Below are positions 1 to 7,478 of a stretch of 33,387 nucleotides of DNA, piece after piece. The DNA lies in the NCBI GenBank assembly GCA_029856235.1, contig JAHQWP010000095.1, positions 1 through 33,387 of the forward strand. The letters run 5' to 3'. A model generated the notes under the pieces. That model was not told the DNA's origin. It saw nothing but the letters and a program-made list of their open reading frames with translations, and did no database searches. Within the stretch, counting starts at the first letter, position 1; the number at the start of each line of letters is the position of its first letter. The stretch is from Promethearchaeia archaeon (GTDB lineage: Archaea; Asgardarchaeota; Lokiarchaeia; Sigyniarchaeales; SOKP01). A program made the translations under genes and the position numbers.

Positions 1-322
1 AAATAAGACATATAACCCAGAAAAATTTTCGAGTGTTAGTACTAAATTTCGTTGTGACTCTTCTTGCGACTTCTTGGAATATGCATTGCTCTTCTAAAAT
101 TGCTACAATTGTGAATAAAGAAACTAAGAAAAATATCACTTCCCAATCTACAGCGAGAAAAACTTCTTCAGTAGTTACACCGGGAGATAATAAAAAAGTA
201 GCAGCTGCAGCAACTAACATAGCTACCATAGAATAATAAAGAAAATCGGTCCTTCCCCTAAAAAGTGCAATAATAACGACTATAAAACAGCTTACTACAA
301 TGATTTGGAGTAATAATAACAT
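1..322 (-). CDS. Partial ArsB/NhaD-type (SLC13-like) ion permease, N-terminal part
   Basis: This reading frame starts at the ATG at 320-322 on the minus strand and stays open to the window edge, giving about 107 residues. Three hydrophobic segments are visible, near residues 3-20, 28-45 and 60-77. The third contains VDWEVIFFLVSLFTIVAILEE, which resembles the conserved 'DWxxIFFLxGMFxIV' stretch of ArsB/NhaD and citrate/Mg-type permeases in the ion transporter superfamily. The role is therefore probably transport of an anion, or Na+/H+ exchange, across the cytoplasmic membrane; the substrate cannot be read from this part. It lies downstream of desulfoferrodoxin in the same direction but has its own TATA-like box. 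The family assignment is fairly secure, the substrate is not. Confidence 0.7.
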   Translation of the reverse strand, partial: MLLLLQIIVVSCFIVVIIALFRGRTDFLYYSMVAMLVAAAATFLLSPGVTTEEVFLAVDWEVIFFLVSLFTIVAILEEQCIFQEVARRVTTKFSTNTRKFFWVICLI

Positions 323-346
323 GTTCTATTCTTTAGAATTCGTTAC

Positions 347-360
347 CTATTTAAAAAATT
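347..360 (-). promoter_or_regulatory. TATA-like promoter of the partial permease
   Basis: On the minus strand the stretch reads TTTTTTAAATAGG, centred about 30 bases before the ATG at 322. That spacing fits an archaeal TATA box giving a very short or absent leader. No good Shine-Dalgarno sequence precedes the ATG, in agreement with near-leaderless translation. This is an inference from position and composition only. Confidence 0.35.
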
Positions 361-373
361 AATGTATATTTTT

Positions 374-390
374 AAAAAAAATAAAAAAAA
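374..390 (-). terminator. Oligo-T terminator after desulfoferrodoxin
   Basis: On the minus strand two runs of eight T separated by one A follow the desulfoferrodoxin stop by about 15 bases. Archaeal intrinsic termination uses such T-tracts, with no hairpin required. Confidence 0.55.
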
Positions 391-404
391 GTTATTAACT
401 TAAT

Positions 405-803
405 TTATTCTGACCGCCACAATCCGTGGAGGTTGCAATACTCCCTAGCAACGAGACCTGTAGTATCAGCAACTACAAAAGTTGCTTTAGGTTCCATTCC
501 TGGAGCTAACATTTGTCTCTTATAGCAGTTATCTTTGCAGATTAATTCAATCCACATAATAAAATGCTCTTCTGTCATAGGGTGTGGTGTTCCCATCGAA
601 ATACCAACATCAACGGTAACCTTATTACCATCAATCGTTATTTTAGGAACGTGTTTTTCACCCTTCCAATCAGCGGTTTTTTCTTCCATTAAAACCATAG
701 GTTGTCCGCAACAGATTGTTTCAGGAACTCCAGAATTGAGAATTTCGACTACTTTACCACAAACTTCACACTTATAAATAGTTTTTTGTTTCATAACCAT
801 CAT
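405..803 (-). CDS. dfx: Desulfoferrodoxin / superoxide reductase (2Fe type)
   Basis: A 132-residue desulfoferrodoxin, which reduces superoxide to hydrogen peroxide in the cytoplasm of anaerobes without producing oxygen. The N-terminal desulforedoxin domain has Cys12, Cys15, Cys31 and Cys32, the CxxC...CC set that binds centre I. The catalytic centre II is complete: His51 (in EKHVP), His74, His80, Cys123 and His126 (CNLH) give the expected four His and one Cys, and Glu49-Lys50 match the conserved EKH substrate loop. The start could be Met1, Met2 or Met4, since the frame opens ATG ATG GTT ATG; the length fits the family either way. Rubrerythrin lies 92 bases upstream in the same direction, so the two may be co-expressed. 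Electrons probably come from rubredoxin. Confidence 0.96.
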   Translation of the reverse strand: MMVMKQKTIYKCEVCGKVVEILNSGVPETICCGQPMVLMEEKTADWKGEKHVPKITIDGNKVTVDVGISMGTPHPMTEEHFIMWIELICKDNCYKRQMLAPGMEPKATFVVADTTGLVAREYCNLHGLWRSE

Positions 804-895
804 TCACTTTCTTTCTTTTAGAACAGCGTTGTTTCTAATATTTGAAAGTTAATATTTAATTATTTTGTTTAAATTTTATAAGAAATATTCTTATT

Positions 896-1480
896 TTAGT
901 AGTCTTCGCATCTTTTTCTAAAATAATCTCTTGGATGTGAACAGCTTGGACACTCAAAGTCATCTGGAAGCTCGTCTAGTTCAACTTGGTAACCACATTC
1001 AAGACATATCCATACTACTTTTTCTCCTCGTTTAAAGAAGATATCGTCGCCTATAATTTTTAGTAATTTACCATACCTTTCTGAATGGTGCTTTTCTGCT
1101 AAGGCAATAGCTCTTAATCTCTTAGCAATTTCTGGATATCCCTCTTTTTCTGCTGTATCAGCAAAGCCAGGATACATCTCTTGCCATTCGTAGTCTTCAC
1201 CTGCAATAGCCGATTTCAAATTTTCTTCTGTGGTTCCGTATGTTGTAGGGCCACCAGCCTTTATCTCTAATTCTCCAAAATCCTTTTCCTTTTTGAGATC
1301 TTGGAGCATCTTATAGTTCCAACCGCCGTGTTCCCTTTCTTGATTTGCGGTTTCCTCAAAGATTTGTGATATAAGAATATATCCCTCTTTTTTAGCGACT
1401 TTAGAAAACAGAGTATATCGGTTTCGCGCTTGAGATTCTCCCAAGAATGCAGCAAATAAATTTTCAACTGTTTTTTTCAT
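896..1480 (-). CDS. rbr: Rubrerythrin
   Basis: A 194-residue classical rubrerythrin, an NAD(P)H- or rubredoxin-linked peroxidase of anaerobes. Residues 1-140 form the ferritin-like di-iron domain, with Glu15 in GESQARNRY, Glu48 and His51 in the QEREH helix, further Glu residues in the EDYEW helix, and EKHH near residue 130. The C-terminal rubredoxin-like domain keeps Cys159, Cys162 (CLEC), Cys177 and Cys180 (CPSC). A strong Shine-Dalgarno (AGGTGAG on the minus strand, 1484-1490) sits three bases before the ATG and fixes the start. Together with the adjacent superoxide reductase it makes a two-step pathway, superoxide to peroxide to water, as expected for an anaerobe exposed to traces of oxygen. 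Confidence 0.96.
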   Translation of the reverse strand: MKKTVENLFAAFLGESQARNRYTLFSKVAKKEGYILISQIFEETANQEREHGGWNYKMLQDLKKEKDFGELEIKAGGPTTYGTTEENLKSAIAGEDYEWQEMYPGFADTAEKEGYPEIAKRLRAIALAEKHHSERYGKLLKIIGDDIFFKRGEKVVWICLECGYQVELDELPDDFECPSCSHPRDYFRKRCEDY

Positions 1481-1629
1481 TTTCTCACCTTTTTAAATTT
1501 ATTTATTGGAAATTTTCAGTAAATTGAATATTTTTGAATATATATTTATTTCGTTAAAATTAACTTTTTCACTTATAATTTAAAGGAACTGATGATGGTT
1601 TGATATTCACGATAATTAACTATAAAGTA

Positions 1630-1678
1630 TTTCTTAAATTTATCTAAGAAACCCTCTCTTCTTAAAAAATATAAGAAG
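1630..1678 (+). promoter_or_regulatory. Two tandem inverted repeats before the HdrD-like gene
   Basis: Two 7-bp inverted repeats with the same core lie 28 bases apart. The first is TTTCTTA-N8-TAAGAAA at 1630-1651 and the second CTTCTTA-N7-TAAGAAG at 1658-1678. A TATA-like TATAAAG lies just upstream at 1621-1627, so both sites would sit over or just after the transcription start, where a bound dimeric regulator would repress. No regulator gene is adjacent. The repeats are plain in the sequence; the operator role is inferred. Confidence 0.4.
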
Positions 1679-1694
1679 TTAAAGATGAAAAAAA

Positions 1695-2828
1695 ATGGAT
1701 AAAAACAATATTATTAAAAATATTGACGATTGTTTAGATTGCAAAACATGTATGGAATATTGTGATACCTTTATGGTATCAAATGATGTATTGAAATCTC
1801 AGAACGGGAGATTAAAAATTGCTGGAAAGATATTTTCAAATAAAGAAATATCTGAAGAAGAAATTCTTGGCTTATATACGTGTACTTTATGTGCTCAATG
1901 TGATTTAGTTTGTCAACAAAATATTCCGATATCTGAAATAATTCATTCCTCTAAAGTAGAATTAGTTGAGCAGAATATAGCTCCTTTGGCTATTCATAAA
2001 AAAATCATTAGAGATATTATGGAAAAGGATAATTCTGTAAATGGAAATCCAGACGAGCGCTTAGATTGGTTACCTGAAGAATATAGAGATGAAGAAGTTT
2101 ACGAAAACAAAGATTCAGATACATTATTGTTTTTAGGATGTATGTCCTCCTTTCGGGTAAAAGAGAGCGCCAGCGCAGCTTATAAAATCCTAAAAAAGTC
2201 TAATTACGATTTTAAGATTTTTAAAAGTGAGCCATGCTGTGGAGAATATATATATTCTGCAGGTAATATGGTTCTCGCTAAAAAAGTATTTCAAACAAAT
2301 TTGGAACTCTTTAAATCTAATGGAATAAAAAATTTAATTGTTACATGTGGCGGATGCCTATATGCGTTCGATAAAGTTTACCCTCTTTATTTGAAAGATT
2401 ATGATATAAATGTGAGGCATATTATTGATGTGATTTATGAATTAGAAAACAAGAAAAAAATTGATTTAACCCCTTTAAATAAATCAATAACATATCACGA
2501 TCCTTGCAGACTTGGAAGAAAGTATAAGAGTGGACCTCTTTATACAGAGCCTAGAGCGTTATTAAGAAAATGTGGAATAGAAGTAAAAGAGTTAGCAGAG
2601 AATCATAACGAATGTCCTTGTTGTGGGGCCGGATCTGGAATTAGAGGTGTTGATAGTAGTATCAGTATAAAAATTGGGAACGAAATATTTGAAAAAAGCC
2701 AAACTAAGGAGATCGTATCATCTTGTCCATTATGCATTTTTAATTTTAGATATGTAAATTATAAAACTCAATCAGAAAAAGAAATTAAATACATAACAGA
2801 TTACATTTTAGAATCCATTAAAAAATAA
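1695..2828 (+). CDS. HdrD/GlpC/GlcF-like (Fe-S)-binding protein with two CCG domains
   Basis: A 377-residue Fe-S oxidoreductase subunit. Residues 10-75 hold two [4Fe-4S] ferredoxin motifs: Cys13, 16, 19, 23 and Cys63, 66, 69, 73. Residues 140-350 hold two cysteine-rich CCG domains: Cys149, Cys181-Cys182-Gly, Cys218, Cys221; then Cys271, Cys309-Cys310-Gly, Cys344, Cys347. CCG domains bind the noncubane cluster in HdrB/HdrD and related clusters in GlpC, LldE and GlcF. There are no membrane segments, so the protein is cytosolic or a peripheral subunit. The usual partner, a FAD-linked oxidase (GlcD type) or HdrE, is not adjacent, so the electron donor and acceptor are unknown: heterodisulfide reduction and 2-hydroxyacid or glycerol-3-phosphate oxidation are all possible. 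The gene stands alone between two minus-strand units and has its own promoter region with tandem inverted repeats. Confidence 0.88.
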   Translation: MDKNNIIKNIDDCLDCKTCMEYCDTFMVSNDVLKSQNGRLKIAGKIFSNKEISEEEILGLYTCTLCAQCDLVCQQNIPISEIIHSSKVELVEQNIAPLAIHKKIIRDIMEKDNSVNGNPDERLDWLPEEYRDEEVYENKDSDTLLFLGCMSSFRVKESASAAYKILKKSNYDFKIFKSEPCCGEYIYSAGNMVLAKKVFQTNLELFKSNGIKNLIVTCGGCLYAFDKVYPLYLKDYDINVRHIIDVIYELENKKKIDLTPLNKSITYHDPCRLGRKYKSGPLYTEPRALLRKCGIEVKELAENHNECPCCGAGSGIRGVDSSISIKIGNEIFEKSQTKEIVSSCPLCIFNFRYVNYKTQSEKEIKYITDYILESIKK

Positions 2829-2842
2829 AATGAAACACATTG

Positions 2843-2850
2843 TTTTTTTT
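2843..2850 (+). terminator. Oligo-T terminator after the HdrD-like gene
   Basis: A run of eight T follows the stop codon by 14 bases, in the short gap between two convergent genes. Confidence 0.5.
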
Positions 2851-2853
2851 AAT

Positions 2854-5241
2854 TTAATAATTTGTGCTTTTAACACCACCATTTTCTACAGGATAACCAC
2901 TTCTATGCCATATGATCATTCCACCAGTTAAATTTCTGACATCTTTGAACCCTGCTCGAACTAATAGCTGAGCTGCCATAGCAGAGCGCGATCCACTATG
3001 ACAAATTACAACAATTTCTTCGTCTTTATATTGTTCTAAAGCATCAACATTGTTCATTAATTCGCCTAAGGGCATCAGTTTAGAATTTTTAACATGTCCG
3101 GTTCTTCCATGATACTCTTGCGGTGTCCGTACATCAATTAAAATTGCTGGAGCCTCGGCTGAATCCATTCTCTCATATAGTTCACTCGCAGTTATATTTG
3201 ATAAGGTAGGTGCTCCTATAGCTCTTATTTGTTTCCTAGTCTTTTTCTCAGGTTTCACTGGCGCTTCAATTTCTTCATGTGTTGTAATACCTTTCTCTAA
3301 TATGGCAACTAATTTTCCTTCCTCTTTTCCTAGCGATAATAACTTAACAGCTTCATTTAATTTTGCGTATGCCTCAACACTAGCTTTAAATCCTGGATCT
3401 GTAGCATATATTTTTAGCTTTTTATTCTCAGGTAAGATTTCAAGAGATTTTATGAGAGCATTTAAAGGACCAGGACAAGCTAAGCCAGAAGCATCTATTT
3501 CGATATAGTCTTCGGTTATCTTGCGTTTTTTTTCAATAAATTCTTCTATTACTTCTTCGGATGCACCGCACTCAGCAGCTATTTCTTCAGTCGTAGCTTT
3601 AGCTGTTTTATAGAGTTTATATCCACCGGTTAAATTTTTAACTTGATATCCTTTTTGGATTAAGAACCTAGTAGAAAGGTAAGCTCTGAATCCTACTTCA
3701 CAGAATAGATAAATATTCTTATTTTGTGGTATTTCATTCAGTCGATTTCTTAACTCTAAATCGCTTATATTTATTGCTCCCTCAATAGTCCCAATTTCAT
3801 ATTCATCAGCTGTTCGAACATCGAGGATAATACTATTATTTGATTGTATTTTGGCTAATTCGTTCCAATGCCAGATAGGCATATCACCTTTAAGCACATT
3901 TGATGCAACAAAACCAGCCATATTCACAGGATCTTTGGCAGAACCGTACGGAGGTGCGTATGTAAGCTCAAGTTCCTCTAAATCAAAAACAGTCCCATCA
4001 AATTTCATAACGGTGGAAATTACATCAATTCTTTTATCTGTTCCCGAACCTCCTACTGCTTGTGCTCCAAGAATTTTTCCATTTGGGGTTTCAAAAATGA
4101 GTTTCAAGGTTATAGGTACTGCTCCAGGATAGTATCCGGCGTGATTATTAGGATGAACATATATTTTTTCATATTTTAGTTCAGTTTTACTTAATTCTTT
4201 TTCATTTAATCCAACTGAAGAAACGGTTAAATCGAATACCTTGACGACAGAAGCACCTAACACTCCATTATACCTTGAGTTGCGCCCAGCTATGACATCA
4301 GCGACAATTCTACCTTGTTTATTAGCTGGTCCTGCTAATGGTACTCCAGTTGGTTTTTTTGTAACGAAATTTTTAATCTGAATGGCATCTCCAACAGCAA
4401 ATATTGAAGGATCAGATGTCCTCATTTGCTCATCTACAATAATATGACCTTTAGGACCAATATCTAATCCTGCTTCTTCAGCTAACTGATTCTCAGGTTT
4501 TACGCCAATAGCTAGTATTATCATATCTGTTTTAATTCTCCCCCCACTCTTAGTGATTACATAATTGAATCCTTCGCTGCTAACTTCAAAAGAATCTACT
4601 GGATCTTCTAATTGTAAACAAACGCCGTTTAGGAGTAATTCTTGGTGCACGAACTGAGCAATTTCCTTATCTAAAGAAGCCATAACTTGGTCAAGCATTT
4701 CCGTAACCTTTACTTTAATCCCACGATGCCTAAGATTTTCTGCCATTTCTAAGCCAATAAATCCTCCTCCTATCACTGTCGCATGTTTAACGTTATTACT
4801 CTCTATATGATGAATAATTTTATTAGAATCGGGAATATTTCTTAAGGTAAAAACCGGAACATCATTCATCCCTGTAAAAGGGGGAACAATCGGAGATGCT
4901 CCAGGAGAAAGAATAAGATAATCATAATCTAATTGTATCATATCCCCGTCTTTAAGACTCTCAACGGTAATATTTTTATTAATTCTATCAATACTCTTTA
5001 CTTCATGGTCTATCTTGATATTAATATTAAACCGATCGAGAAATTTCTCTGGAGTCATAAGTTTTAACCGTTCTTCTTCTTTTATTACCTGACCAACATA
5101 ATAAGGTAAACCACAATTTGCAAAAGAAACAAATGGTCCTCTTTCAAGCACAGTTATCTCTAAATCTTCTCTTAATCTTCGGAGTCTGGCTGCAGCTGAA
5201 GCTCCACCAGCTACTCCACCTACGATAATTACTTTTTCCAT
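2854..5241 (-). CDS. CoA-disulfide reductase-rhodanese-TusA-rhodanese fusion
   Basis: A four-part sulfur-transfer flavoprotein, 795 residues from the ATG at 5241. An in-frame GTG at 5280 would add 13 residues, but the ATG directly precedes the conserved start MEKVIIVGGVAGG. Residues 1-450 form a CoA-disulfide / NAD(P)H persulfide reductase: FAD site GGVAGG (8-13), redox Cys43 in SFANCG, nucleotide site GGGFIG (158-163), FAD motif AVGDA (282-286) and the family signature YAPPYGSAKDPVN (428-440). Residues 456-545 are a rhodanese with Cys514 (CEVGFR). Residues 578-650 are a TusA domain with Cys589 in CPGP. Residues 683-787 are a second rhodanese with Cys748 (CHSGSR). All sulfur-carrying cysteines are kept, so sulfur could pass along one chain and be released by the flavin domain. 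Expected role: reduction or relay of persulfide or polysulfide in the cytoplasm. It lies just downstream of the tusA-iscS-iscU operon on the same strand, about 195 bases after iscU, probably as a separate transcript. Confidence 0.93.
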   Translation of the reverse strand: MEKVIIVGGVAGGASAAARLRRLREDLEITVLERGPFVSFANCGLPYYVGQVIKEEERLKLMTPEKFLDRFNINIKIDHEVKSIDRINKNITVESLKDGDMIQLDYDYLILSPGASPIVPPFTGMNDVPVFTLRNIPDSNKIIHHIESNNVKHATVIGGGFIGLEMAENLRHRGIKVKVTEMLDQVMASLDKEIAQFVHQELLLNGVCLQLEDPVDSFEVSSEGFNYVITKSGGRIKTDMIILAIGVKPENQLAEEAGLDIGPKGHIIVDEQMRTSDPSIFAVGDAIQIKNFVTKKPTGVPLAGPANKQGRIVADVIAGRNSRYNGVLGASVVKVFDLTVSSVGLNEKELSKTELKYEKIYVHPNNHAGYYPGAVPITLKLIFETPNGKILGAQAVGGSGTDKRIDVISTVMKFDGTVFDLEELELTYAPPYGSAKDPVNMAGFVASNVLKGDMPIWHWNELAKIQSNNSIILDVRTADEYEIGTIEGAINISDLELRNRLNEIPQNKNIYLFCEVGFRAYLSTRFLIQKGYQVKNLTGGYKLYKTAKATTEEIAAECGASEEVIEEFIEKKRKITEDYIEIDASGLACPGPLNALIKSLEILPENKKLKIYATDPGFKASVEAYAKLNEAVKLLSLGKEEGKLVAILEKGITTHEEIEAPVKPEKKTRKQIRAIGAPTLSNITASELYERMDSAEAPAILIDVRTPQEYHGRTGHVKNSKLMPLGELMNNVDALEQYKDEEIVVICHSGSRSAMAAQLLVRAGFKDVRNLTGGMIIWHRSGYPVENGGVKSTNY

Positions 5242-5320
5242 TTTAGAATCAGCTATTACATTTTTTAGATGTGTTATCACTACTTATAATTTTAAAAATT
5301 CGTTATTCCATTTAAAGAGC

Positions 5321-5351
5321 GTTCTTATGATGTATTGATTAATCTAAGAAC
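5321..5351. repeat. Inverted repeat GTTCTTA-N17-TAAGAAC
   Basis: A perfect 7-bp inverted repeat lies in the 195-base gap between the iscU stop and the CoA-disulfide reductase start. Its TTCTTA/TAAGAA core is the same as in the two repeats before the HdrD-like gene at 1630-1678, though the spacer is longer (17 against 7-8). It could be a regulator site for the flavoprotein gene or chance in an A+T-rich gap. Confidence 0.25.
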
Positions 5352-5408
5352 TAAAAATTTGCTTTTTTGAACTTGATAAAAACAATTAGAATTATAAAAT
5401 ACGAGTTT

Positions 5409-5436
5409 AAAAAATAAGAAAATATATAGAAAAAAA
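5409..5436 (-). terminator. Oligo-T tracts after iscU
   Basis: On the minus strand a T7 run abuts the iscU stop codon and a T6 run follows about 15 bases later. This fits termination of the tusA-iscS-iscU transcript before the next gene. Confidence 0.4.
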
Positions 5437-6252
5437 TTAACCTCTATAGTCTAAAACTATCACGACATCAACAAACAGCTCGTAATTCTCGTCTTCGTCG
5501 TTGTCATGTATCAAGACCTTTTCAACTTCATCCAGTTCTCCTTTGACTTCTATAAGTTCTGATTCATGTATTATCTTAACATCCGAGTGCTTTAATTCTT
5601 TCCTTACTTCGACGTTACCGGGAATAGATTTTGCTGATGTCACTACAATTACCCGTCCAGTATATTCCGTTAACTTTACTGCAAGCGCTAACGATTCATC
5701 TCCAGAATCAACTACTAAGATTCTTTTCTCTCTAAGTTCCTCTAAATCAGCGGGAATCTGATCATAAACGCCCTTTCCAATAAACTTTTCAATTCCTAGT
5801 ATTACTCTAACACCTAGTTGACATGAAGTTACAACTTCTACTTCTGGATTCGTACCTAAGCGGTAGTTGTCAATTGCAGCCTGCAACGCGTCAGCAGCAA
5901 GATTCGAACAATGCATTTTAATAGGTGGGAGCCCGTCTAATTCATTGGCTACATCTTGTCTTGTGATCATGTAAGCTTCATCAAGAGTCATTCCTTTTGC
6001 CATTTCAGTTACCATAGAAGATGTTGCAACCGCGCTCCCGCATCCGAAGGTCTTAAATTTAATATCATCGATAATTTCCTCACCTGCATCATTTTTGCCA
6101 ACTTTTATGTATATCCACATAAGATCTCCACAAACTGGATTCCCAACTTGACCGACCCCATTTGCATCTTCTATTTCACCCACATTACGTGGATTTTTGA
6201 AATGATCTAAAACTTTATCTGAATATTGAGTAGATTTCATATTATTATTCAT
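5437..6252 (-). CDS. iscU: IscU/NifU-like Fe-S scaffold with a TrxB-like C-terminal extension
   Basis: A 271-residue protein, about twice the length of a normal IscU. Residues 5-160 are an IscU scaffold with all cluster ligands: Cys41 with Asp43 (PVCGD), Cys71 (FGCGSA), and His114-Cys115 (MHCS). It would assemble [2Fe-2S] or [4Fe-4S] clusters. Residues 175-271 do not belong to IscU. They resemble the NAD(P)H-binding half of thioredoxin reductase: a beta strand ILVV, then LALAVKLTEYTGRVIVVTS, then a segment ending ELFVDVVIVLDYRG that matches the end of that domain. The usual GGGDSA loop is degraded to DSGDES (182-187), so nucleotide binding may be lost. No CxxC is present. A Shine-Dalgarno (GAGGTGA, 6262-6268) inside the end of the upstream iscS gene and a 4-base gap show tight coupling to it. 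Met5 is an alternative start. Confidence 0.93.
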   Translation of the reverse strand: MNNNMKSTQYSDKVLDHFKNPRNVGEIEDANGVGQVGNPVCGDLMWIYIKVGKNDAGEEIIDDIKFKTFGCGSAVATSSMVTEMAKGMTLDEAYMITRQDVANELDGLPPIKMHCSNLAADALQAAIDNYRLGTNPEVEVVTSCQLGVRVILGIEKFIGKGVYDQIPADLEELREKRILVVDSGDESLALAVKLTEYTGRVIVVTSAKSIPGNVEVRKELKHSDVKIIHESELIEVKGELDEVEKVLIHDNDEDENYELFVDVVIVLDYRG

Positions 6253-6256
6253 ATTA

Positions 6257-7447
6257 TTATTTCACCTCTTCATTTTTCTTGAAAAAATCAGAAGGCGTTA
6301 AAGGCGACAACTTTCTCAATCTTATTACTTGATCGGGTAATACTTCTAAAAGTTTATCTATGTCAGTTTCACGAGTTGTTCTACCCAAAGAAACTAATAG
6401 ACTTCCATGCGCTTCTTCGTGAAGAAGTCCCATAGCAATTAGTGTGTGGGATGGTTCTAATGTTTTTGAACTGCAAGCTGAACCCGTAGCGGCAGCAATG
6501 TTGTTTTCTTTTAAGGTAAGAATTAACGATTCTCCCTCGATATAATCAAATCTAAAATTTGCGTTGTGAGGGGTCCTTTTTTCAGGGTGTCCGTTTAAAT
6601 ACGATTTAGGGATTGATTCTAAGACGTTTTTAATTAACTTGTCTCTTAATTTTTTTAACTTTTCTGATTCTGTTGGCATTTCTTCTTTCATGATTTCAGC
6701 AGCTTTTGCGAATCCTACGATCCCTGGAATATTTTCAGAGCCTGACCTAAACCCTCTCTCTTGCCCGCCCCCAATTATTATAGGGTTTACTCTCACTCCT
6801 TTTTTCATGTAAAGCGCGCCAACTCCCCGCGGTCCATAAATATCGTTTGATGATAATGTGATAAGATCGATTGGAACTTTTTGAACGTCAATAGGAAGAA
6901 CGCTTTCGCTTGCTACTGCGTCAGTATGGAATAAAATTCCCTTTTCTTGAGCAAGTTTACTTATCTCAGCTGTTGGTTGTACTGAACCAACTTCATTACT
7001 CGCAGTAGATATTGAAATTAGAATCGTCTCGTCGGTAATATACCTTTCAAGTTTGTCTAATCGGACAATACCAAACCGATCTACAGGAACTCTGCTAACT
7101 TTAAATCCCTGTTTTTCAAGATACTTGCCAATATTTAAGATAGAGATATGCTCGATTTCAGAAATAATTACGTGGTTCCCCTTTTTTTTCTGTCTCATAG
7201 TCGCTCCGATTATACCTAAGTTATTAGATTCCGTAGCTCCTGAAGTAAAAATGATATCAGCGCGATTAGGTGCATTCACAAAATTAGCAACTTTTTCCCG
7301 TGATTTCTCTAATATATCAGTAGCTATATCACCATCACAATGTAACGAAGCAGGATTAGCAAATTTATCGTTAAAATATGACATCATTTCAGATACTACT
7401 CTTTCGTCAACAGGTTTTGCAGCTTGATTATCTAAATATATACTCAT
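6257..7447 (-). CDS. iscS: IscS/NifS-family protein lacking the PLP lysine
   Basis: A 396-residue class V aminotransferase-fold protein of the IscS/NifS group. Conserved elements are present: GATESNN (70-76), His100 (EIEH), Asn151 in the SNEVGSVQP stretch, Asp176 (HTDA), GGGQERGFRSG (226-236), and the mobile persulfide loop with Cys325 (TGSACSSKTLEPSH). The PLP-binding His-Lys of the SxHKxYGPKG motif is replaced by Asn201-Asp202 (SSNDIYGPRG), and the Gln expected three residues after Asp176 is Ala179. Without the lysine no internal aldimine can form, so cysteine desulfurase activity is unlikely. From memory, the Archaeoglobus fulgidus IscS has an Asp at the same position and lacks desulfurase activity, yet binds a cluster together with IscU through its loop Cys; the same is likely here. 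The Shine-Dalgarno AGAGG (7456-7460) supports the start. The gene is second in the tusA-iscS-iscU operon. Confidence 0.92.
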   Translation of the reverse strand: MSIYLDNQAAKPVDERVVSEMMSYFNDKFANPASLHCDGDIATDILEKSREKVANFVNAPNRADIIFTSGATESNNLGIIGATMRQKKKGNHVIISEIEHISILNIGKYLEKQGFKVSRVPVDRFGIVRLDKLERYITDETILISISTASNEVGSVQPTAEISKLAQEKGILFHTDAVASESVLPIDVQKVPIDLITLSSNDIYGPRGVGALYMKKGVRVNPIIIGGGQERGFRSGSENIPGIVGFAKAAEIMKEEMPTESEKLKKLRDKLIKNVLESIPKSYLNGHPEKRTPHNANFRFDYIEGESLILTLKENNIAAATGSACSSKTLEPSHTLIAMGLLHEEAHGSLLVSLGRTTRETDIDKLLEVLPDQVIRLRKLSPLTPSDFFKKNEEVK

Positions 7448-7478
7448 ATTTTTAACCTCTACTGTCCTTTCTAGTTTC

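Noticed and set aside
33-236. Short + strand open frame of 67 codons
   Set aside because: It lies opposite a minus-strand permease frame with clear membrane helices and the ArsB/NhaD-type motif; the + strand product has no recognisable features.
5241-5280. GTG start for the CoA-disulfide reductase fusion
   Set aside because: The 13 extra residues do not belong to the family and the internal ATG directly precedes the FAD-binding strand; a TTTTTAAAATTAT box on the minus strand around 5288-5300 also suits the ATG better.
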